Source: an uncultured Burkholderiales bacterium (GTDB lineage Bacteria; Pseudomonadota; Gammaproteobacteria; Burkholderiales; Burkholderiaceae_C). Taken from it: a stretch of 64,000 nt of DNA. The notes beneath the pieces are model-generated. The model saw only the letters and a list, made by a program, of their open reading frames with translations, was not told the DNA's origin and ran no database searches. The translations under genes were made by a program, and so were the position numbers. Location: the NCBI GenBank assembly GCA_903830725.1, contig CAIKVH010000018.1:1-64000 (forward strand), written 5' to 3'. Position 1 is the stretch's first letter; every line of letters starts with the position of its first letter. Below are positions 59,600 to 64,000 of this stretch, piece after piece.

Positions 59600-61074
59600 C
59601 CAATTCAGCAACTAAAACACAATCCACGACCAAGTCGCCCTTGATTCAAGGCTACGAGGTAGTCATTGGTTTTGAAACCCATGCACAACTTCTTACAAAC
59701 AGTAAGATTTTTTCACGTGCTTCTACGCATTTTGGCGCAGAGCCTAACACACAGGCTTGCGCCGTTGACTTAGCCCTTCCGGGCGCGCTTCCCGTCATGA
59801 ACCGGCGTGCTGTTGAATGTGCCATTCGATTAGGCCTTGCTTTAGGTTCACACGTAGCAAATAGAAGCATTTTCGCTAGAAAGAATTACTTCTATCCCGA
59901 TCTTCCCAAAGGCTATCAAATTAGTCAATTTGAAATTCCTGTCGTCCAAGGTGGCGAGGTTTCATTCTTTATGGGCACCACCCCAAAGACTGTCCGTCTC
60001 GTGCGCGCTCACCTTGAAGAGGATGCGGGCAAGTCCCTACACGAGGACTTTATCGGTATGAGTGGCATTGATTTAAACAGGGCCGGCACACCCCTACTGG
60101 AGATAGTGACTGAGCCCGATATGCGCTCAAGCCTAGAGGCTGTAGCCTACGCAAAAGAGCTTCACAAAATCGTAACTTGGATCCAAGTATGCGACGGCAA
60201 TATGCAAGAAGGCTCCTTCAGATGTGATGCAAACGTCTCAGTTCGTAAACCCGGCGAAGCACTGGGCACACGCAGAGAGATTAAAAATCTCAACAGTTTT
60301 AAATTCATGCAACAAGCCATAGACTACGAAGTGCGGTGGCAAATCGAACAGCTAGAAGAGGGTAGGGCCATTGAACAAGCAACGGTCCTCTTCGATCCAG
60401 AATCTGGCGAAACCCGTAGCATGCGTACCAAGGAAGATGCTGCAGATTACCGCTATTTCCCCGATCCAGATCTGCCCCCCTTAATTATTGCGCCTGAGTG
60501 GATTGAAGAGGTACGTCGTTCAATGCCTGAGTTACCTCGCGCAATGGCGGATAGATTTGTGAGTAACTATGGGCTACCTGCATATGACGCCACAACGCTT
60601 ACTCAAAGCCAACAGATGGCGAGCTTCTTTGAAGCAACGGTGAGGGGCTGTGGACAGGCCAAGCTTGTTAGTAACTGGCTCATGGGGGAGTTGTCTCGCA
60701 AATTAAATGAAGAGAACATTGAAATTGAGCACTGCCCTGTTGCTCCAAATCAGTTAGCCGAGCTGATTACTCATATTGCTGCTGGTGAGATTTCCAACAA
60801 CTCTGGCAAAGTCCTTTTAGATGCGATTTGGTCTGACCCAAAAGATGAAATATCTGCACTCATCGAGACCAAGGGACTTAAACAAGTAAACGATTCTGAA
60901 GCGCTTGAGAAGCTAATTGATGAGGTCCTTGCTGCAAACGCTGAGAACGTTGCCCAGTTCAAGGCCGGCAAGGAAAAGGCTTTTAATGCTCTTATTGGGC
61001 AAGCCATGAAAGCTAGCAAAGGTCAGGCTAATCCTCAACAATTAACGGAATTGCTAAAAAAGAAACTCTCTTAA
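59596..61074 (+). CDS. gatB: Asp/Glu-tRNA amidotransferase subunit B
   Basis: 492 residues from ATG 59596, which overlaps the gatA stop (ATGA); a longer frame from 59557 lies inside gat[37 protein letters not shown] and [13 protein letters not shown] are typical of the kinase-like domain, and a C-terminal YqeY-like tail follows ([10 protein letters not shown]). Phosphorylates and amidates the tRNA-bound acid. Confidence 0.98.
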   Translation: MTNSATKTQSTTKSPLIQGYEVVIGFETHAQLLTNSKIFSRASTHFGAEPNTQACAVDLALPGALPVMNRRAVECAIRLGLALGSHVANRSIFARKNYFYPDLPKGYQISQFEIPVVQGGEVSFFMGTTPKTVRLVRAHLEEDAGKSLHEDFIGMSGIDLNRAGTPLLEIVTEPDMRSSLEAVAYAKELHKIVTWIQVCDGNMQEGSFRCDANVSVRKPGEALGTRREIKNLNSFKFMQQAIDYEVRWQIEQLEEGRAIEQATVLFDPESGETRSMRTKEDAADYRYFPDPDLPPLIIAPEWIEEVRRSMPELPRAMADRFVSNYGLPAYDATTLTQSQQMASFFEATVRGCGQAKLVSNWLMGELSRKLNEENIEIEHCPVAPNQLAELITHIAAGEISNNSGKVLLDAIWSDPKDEISALIETKGLKQVNDSEALEKLIDEVLAANAENVAQFKAGKEKAFNALIGQAMKASKGQANPQQLTELLKKKLS

Positions 61075-61091
61075 TTTTGCCTGGAGAAGTA

Positions 61092-61787
61092 TTAATTTAT
61101 ACCGTATTTATCACGGTAATTTTTTACATTTTCTAAATGCGGAATTAATCCTGGATCTTGCGTAGTTGCCAAATACGCTAGTAAATCTTCTAGTAAAGAT
61201 ACTGTGCAAACTTTTAATCCAACTTCTTGCTTGATGTAATCAATTGCGCTTAGTGGTGCATCAACAACCAGTCCGTCTTGAAAGTAAGTAGCCCTCTCTT
61301 GTCTATCAAGTGCTATGGCGAGTGCATAAGGCGTTGCCCCATGAGTCGTAATAAGCGCAACACTTTCTCGAACCGCCGTTCCAGCACTAATCACATCATC
61401 TACGATCAGAACGCGACCCTGAAGTCTAGCCCCCACAATGGTTCCACCTTCGCCGTGGTCTTTTGCCTCCTTGCGGTTGTAAGCAAATGGGACATTTCGA
61501 CCTAGACGGGCTAATTCCACGCTCACAGCCGCGCCAAGAGGTATTCCTTTATAAGCTGGCCCAAATAGCATATCAAACTCTAAACCACTGGCTAGAATAC
61601 GCTGTGCATAGAATTGAGCTAATTTGCCTAATTTTTCGCCGTCGTTAAAAAGACCTGCATTAAAGAAGTACGGAGATAGCCGACCTGCCTTGGTTTTAAA
61701 TTCGCCGAACTTTAGAACACCACAATCTAACGCAAATTGCACGAAGTTTTGCGCTAGTGAGTCCTTCGTTAACTCGTTGACTTTCAT
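61092..61787 (-). CDS. pyrE: Orotate phosphoribosyltransferase
   Basis: Pyrimidine synthesis: orotate plus PRPP to OMP. 231 residues. The PRPP loop is VLIVDDVISAGTAVRES near residue 125; AYNRKEAKDHGEGGTIVGA holds the flexible Lys loop. The start codon lies only 14 bases from the start of the divergent xth gene; both share a palindromic ribosome binding site. Confidence 0.97.
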   Translation of the reverse strand: MKVNELTKDSLAQNFVQFALDCGVLKFGEFKTKAGRLSPYFFNAGLFNDGEKLGKLAQFYAQRILASGLEFDMLFGPAYKGIPLGAAVSVELARLGRNVPFAYNRKEAKDHGEGGTIVGARLQGRVLIVDDVISAGTAVRESVALITTHGATPYALAIALDRQERATYFQDGLVVDAPLSAIDYIKQEVGLKVCTVSLLEDLLAYLATTQDPGLIPHLENVKNYRDKYGIN

Positions 61788-61788
61788 T

Positions 61789-61800
61789 AAAGGATCCTTT
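61789..61800. promoter_or_regulatory. Shared palindromic ribosome binding site of pyrE and xth
   Basis: AAAGGATCCTTT is a perfect palindrome in the 14-base gap. Read in each direction it places AAAGGA a suitable distance before the start codon of pyrE (ATG 61787, minus) and xth (TTG 61802, plus). No promoter fits in the gap, so each must lie within the other gene's coding sequence. Confidence 0.6.
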
Positions 61801-61801
61801 T

Positions 61802-62593
61802 TTGTTCAAACTTATTACTCTCAATCTCAACGGTGTCCGCTCTGCATCCCGAAAGGGTGTCGATGCTTGGCTGACTAAATCCAAGGCTCATTGTATTTGC
61901 GTTCAAGAGCTTAAGGCTCAGCAAGAGGATTTAGATGACTCCCTCATCTCCCTGGGCGGGCTAGAGGGCTATTTCCATTTTGCAGAGAAAAAAGGGTATT
62001 CTGGAGTAGGTATCTACACCCAACACGAGCCAAGTGAAGTAGTGGTTGGTTTTGGGAGCAATGAGTTTGATGCGGAAGGGCGCTACATCGAACTAAGATT
62101 TGATACCCCAAAGAGAAAACTGTCGATTATTAGCTCTTATTTTCCTAGTGGCTCGTCTGGCGAGGAACGACAAGAGGCTAAATTTAGATTTTTAGATGCA
62201 ATGAAACCACATTTAAATGCGCTAAGTAAATCTCGTGAATTTATTTTATGTGGCGACATCAATATTGCGCACAAAGAAATAGATTTGAAAAATTGGCGTA
62301 GTAATCAAAAGAACAGTGGTTTTTTGCCAGAAGAGCGGTCCTGGATGGACCGACTCATCAATGAGATCGGCCTATCTGATGTTTACAGGCTTTTACACCC
62401 AGATACAACCGCCGATTGCTACACATGGTGGAGCAACAGAGGCCAAGCCTGGGCGAACAATGTGGGTTGGCGGCTGGACTACCACCTGGCGACTCAATCA
62501 ATTGCAAATACCGCAAAATCTTGCTCAATATACAAAGATGAAAGATTCTCAGATCATTCACCACTAACGGTTGAATACGATTTTGGAATTTAA
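61802..62593 (+). CDS. xth: Exodeoxyribonuclease III (AP endonuclease)
   Basis: DNA repair enzyme cutting abasic sites. 263 residues. LITLNLNGVRSASRKG (Asn), CVQELKAQQEDL (metal Glu), GDINIAHKEIDL, NVGWRLDYHLAT and FSDHSPLTVEYDF (Asp-His) are the expected catalytic set. Start is TTG 61802 with AAAGGA upstream. Convergent with bdhA. Confidence 0.96.
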   Translation: MFKLITLNLNGVRSASRKGVDAWLTKSKAHCICVQELKAQQEDLDDSLISLGGLEGYFHFAEKKGYSGVGIYTQHEPSEVVVGFGSNEFDAEGRYIELRFDTPKRKLSIISSYFPSGSSGEERQEAKFRFLDAMKPHLNALSKSREFILCGDINIAHKEIDLKNWRSNQKNSGFLPEERSWMDRLINEIGLSDVYRLLHPDTTADCYTWWSNRGQAWANNVGWRLDYHLATQSIANTAKSCSIYKDERFSDHSPLTVEYDFGI

Positions 62594-62624
62594 ACACACA
62601 TACAAAGTATTTATTCCACCTTAG

Positions 62625-63410
62625 TTAATGTGCAGTCCATCCTCCGTCTATTGGCATTATTGTGCCTGTGATTGAGACAGCATTATCTGAGGCGAAGTAA
62701 GCAGCCATTGCGGCCACCTCTTCCATCGTAACGAATTTCCTTGTAGGTTGCGCGGCTAACAAGACTGTATTGATAACTTGCTCCTCCGTCATATTGCGAG
62801 CTTTCATAGTATCTGGGATTTGTTTTTGCACCAATGGGGTCCATACATATCCGGGACAGATTGCGTTACACGTAATACCTTTCTCTGCAACCTCTAAAGC
62901 GACCGTTTTTGTAAGTCCAGCAATTCCGTGCTTAGCAGCAACATAAGCAGATTTGAAAGGGGATGCAATCAGTGCGTGAGCAGATGCAATATTAATGATT
63001 CTTCCCCATCCTTTTTCTTTCATCTTTGGCAGCACAGCCTTAATTGTGTGAAAGGAAGAGACCAAATTGATCGCAATAATCGCATCAAATTTATCCTCAG
63101 GGAATTCATCGATCGGTGCCACATGTTGAATGCCTGCGTTATTGACTAAAATATCCACCACGCCAAACTCGGATATAGCGTCCCTAACCATTTGTCTTAT
63201 TTGCTCGGGCTCCAACATATTGGAGTTTGAATAATTACATTTCACCCCAAAATCCTTAGCAATTTCTGACCTGATCTCCTCTATTTCCTTTGGATCACCA
63301 AACCCATTGAGGACGATGTTCGCGCCCTTAGATGCCAAATTTTTGGCTATAGCTAACCCAATACCACTTGTTGATCCAGTAATTAGGGCCGTTTTATTCT
63401 TAAATTCCAT
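62625..63410 (-). CDS. bdhA: 3-hydroxybutyrate dehydrogenase
   Basis: Interconverts (R)-3-hydroxybutyrate and acetoacetate; used in polyhydroxybutyrate turnover. 261 residues, SDR fold. TALITGSTSGIGLAIAKNL, VNNAGIQHVAPIDEFP, INIASAHALIASPFKSAYVA with YVAAKHG (catalytic Tyr/Lys) and PGYVWTPLVQKQIPD closely match the BdhA family. The substrate is well supported by these motifs. No phaABC genes are in the window. Confidence 0.93.
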   Translation of the reverse strand: MEFKNKTALITGSTSGIGLAIAKNLASKGANIVLNGFGDPKEIEEIRSEIAKDFGVKCNYSNSNMLEPEQIRQMVRDAISEFGVVDILVNNAGIQHVAPIDEFPEDKFDAIIAINLVSSFHTIKAVLPKMKEKGWGRIINIASAHALIASPFKSAYVAAKHGIAGLTKTVALEVAEKGITCNAICPGYVWTPLVQKQIPDTMKARNMTEEQVINTVLLAAQPTRKFVTMEEVAAMAAYFASDNAVSITGTIMPIDGGWTAH

Positions 63411-63717
63411 TTCACTATTCCTCGGTTTGAATGATTTAACGATTTGATATTGCTTATTCAGTAATTTATCACGAACCTGGAAAATTGTTTCGTCTTTACT
63501 GTGTTTATTCCGACTTATCCCTTGAGTACTTTTGCACTACCCCGAATTCAACTCACACACTAAAGCCCTGTGCAGGTCAAATCAAACGGGCGCAAGCAAA
63601 TACGGTTCGCTCTTTTCTAAGCTCAATGATTTAAAATCCCTTCATGCTTGTTATGCATAGGCTGGCCTTTATGTAAATAATCGCAATCATTACGCTACTC
63701 CCTTACCGCATTTAAAG
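63411..63717. other. Intergenic region between bdhA and trhO
   Basis: 307 bases between divergent genes. A possible plus-strand promoter TTGTTA/TATGTA (about 63649-63675; spacing 16) precedes trhO. A weakly Fur-box-like AATAATCGCAATCATTAC lies just after. I see no gene or terminator. Confidence 0.3.
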
Positions 63718-64000
63718 ATGAACATATCACAGGACCTGCCTGTAAAGGACATTACAGACAATCCCCCTTTATATCTTACAGTTGCCTTTTACAAGTTTGT
63801 GGATCTTCCGGATTTTGAATCTCGGCGAGAGCCTATTCTTGCTTTTTGTGAAACTCAAAATATTAAAGGGATCATCTTGTTGGCCCGCGAGGGCATCAAC
63901 AGCACCATCTCAGGCGAAGAAAGTAATATTCGCGCGGTACTTTCGTATCTCAAAGCAGATCCGGTCTTCCATGACCTCCAACACAAGGAGTCTTGGACAC
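63718..64000 (+). CDS. trhO: tRNA uridine(34) hydroxylase TrhO (rhodanese family), N-terminal part
   Basis: Gene runs off the window; 94 residues are visible. It starts MNISQDLPVKDITDNPPLYL and carries LTVAFYKFVDLPDF, IKGIILLAREGINSTISG (the diagnostic TrhO/YceA motif) and LKADPVFHDLQHKESW. The enzyme hydroxylates U34 of tRNAs using prephenate-independent oxygen-dependent chemistry. The rhodanese domain with its cysteine would lie beyond the window. Confidence 0.9.
   Translation, partial: MNISQDLPVKDITDNPPLYLTVAFYKFVDLPDFESRREPILAFCETQNIKGIILLAREGINSTISGEESNIRAVLSYLKADPVFHDLQHKESWT

Noticed and set aside
63675..63700. Fur box upstream of trhO
   Set aside because: Only a partial match to the inverted-repeat consensus, and TrhO is not a typical iron-regulated gene.

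Overview
The window comes from a chromosome of a betaproteobacterium, most likely Burkholderiales. The evidence is the proteobacterial-type GshA/GshB pair, the divergent bamE/fur pair, an EIIA(Man)-HPr-EI phosphotransferase system without a sugar permease together with HprK and PtsN, a three-gene pnt transhydrogenase, gatCAB next to mreBCD-mrdA, and GlcB-type malate synthase. Base composition by eye is moderate (mid-40s % GC) and intergenic gaps are short. I saw no rRNA or tRNA gene, CRISPR array, insertion sequence or prophage.

Layout. (1) 0-7 kb: envelope glycan genes (gtrA, ArnT-like transferase, ChbG-family deacetylase), an orphan very acidic protein, then glcB with two small uncharacterised genes. 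(2) 7-16.5 kb, minus strand: bamE-dapB-leuS-lptE-holA-proA-gshA-gshB. (3) 16.6-29.3 kb: fur, hprK-ptsN-hpf, corA with a long structured leader, a nucleosidase, pntA-pntAB-pntB, a Nudix gene, and a lipoprotein/MFS pair leading into the PTS genes. (4) 29.4-32.6 kb: a class III CoA-transferase, divergent cytochrome c' and cytochrome b561, a peroxiredoxin. (5) 32.6-42.6 kb: translation genes in the order rpsL-rpsG-fusA-tuf-rpsJ, a terminator, then rplC-rplD-rplW-rplB-rpsS-rplV-rpsC-rplP-rpmC-rpsQ. (6) 42.8-53 kb: D,D-carboxypeptidase, hydrolase, ferredoxin, VanZ-like protein, hemJ, a broken hemB, a likely second gene remnant, and a catabolic/redox set (dienelactone hydrolase, HCCA-isomerase-like, SDR, GMC oxidoreductase, TSUP permease). 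(7) 53-64 kb: mreB-mreC-mreD-mrdA, gatC-gatA-gatB, pyrE/xth, a 3-hydroxybutyrate dehydrogenase and the start of trhO.

Functional picture. Most of the window is core metabolism, envelope assembly and translation. The PTS parts (EI, HPr with His15 and Ser46, EIIA-Man, PtsN, HprK) look regulatory because no EIIB/EIIC is present here. Gene clusters are cut at unusual points: rpsJ is separated from rplC by a terminator, the S10 cluster stops at rpsQ, rpoBC is not next to rpsL, rodA is not next to mrdA, and rpoN is not next to hpf.

The most notable observations are an internally deleted and frameshifted hemB beside intact hemJ, a multi-hairpin corA leader with a candidate leader peptide, and a minus-strand terminator built into the reading frame of the convergent cytochrome b561 gene. 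I found no convincing novel multi-gene system.
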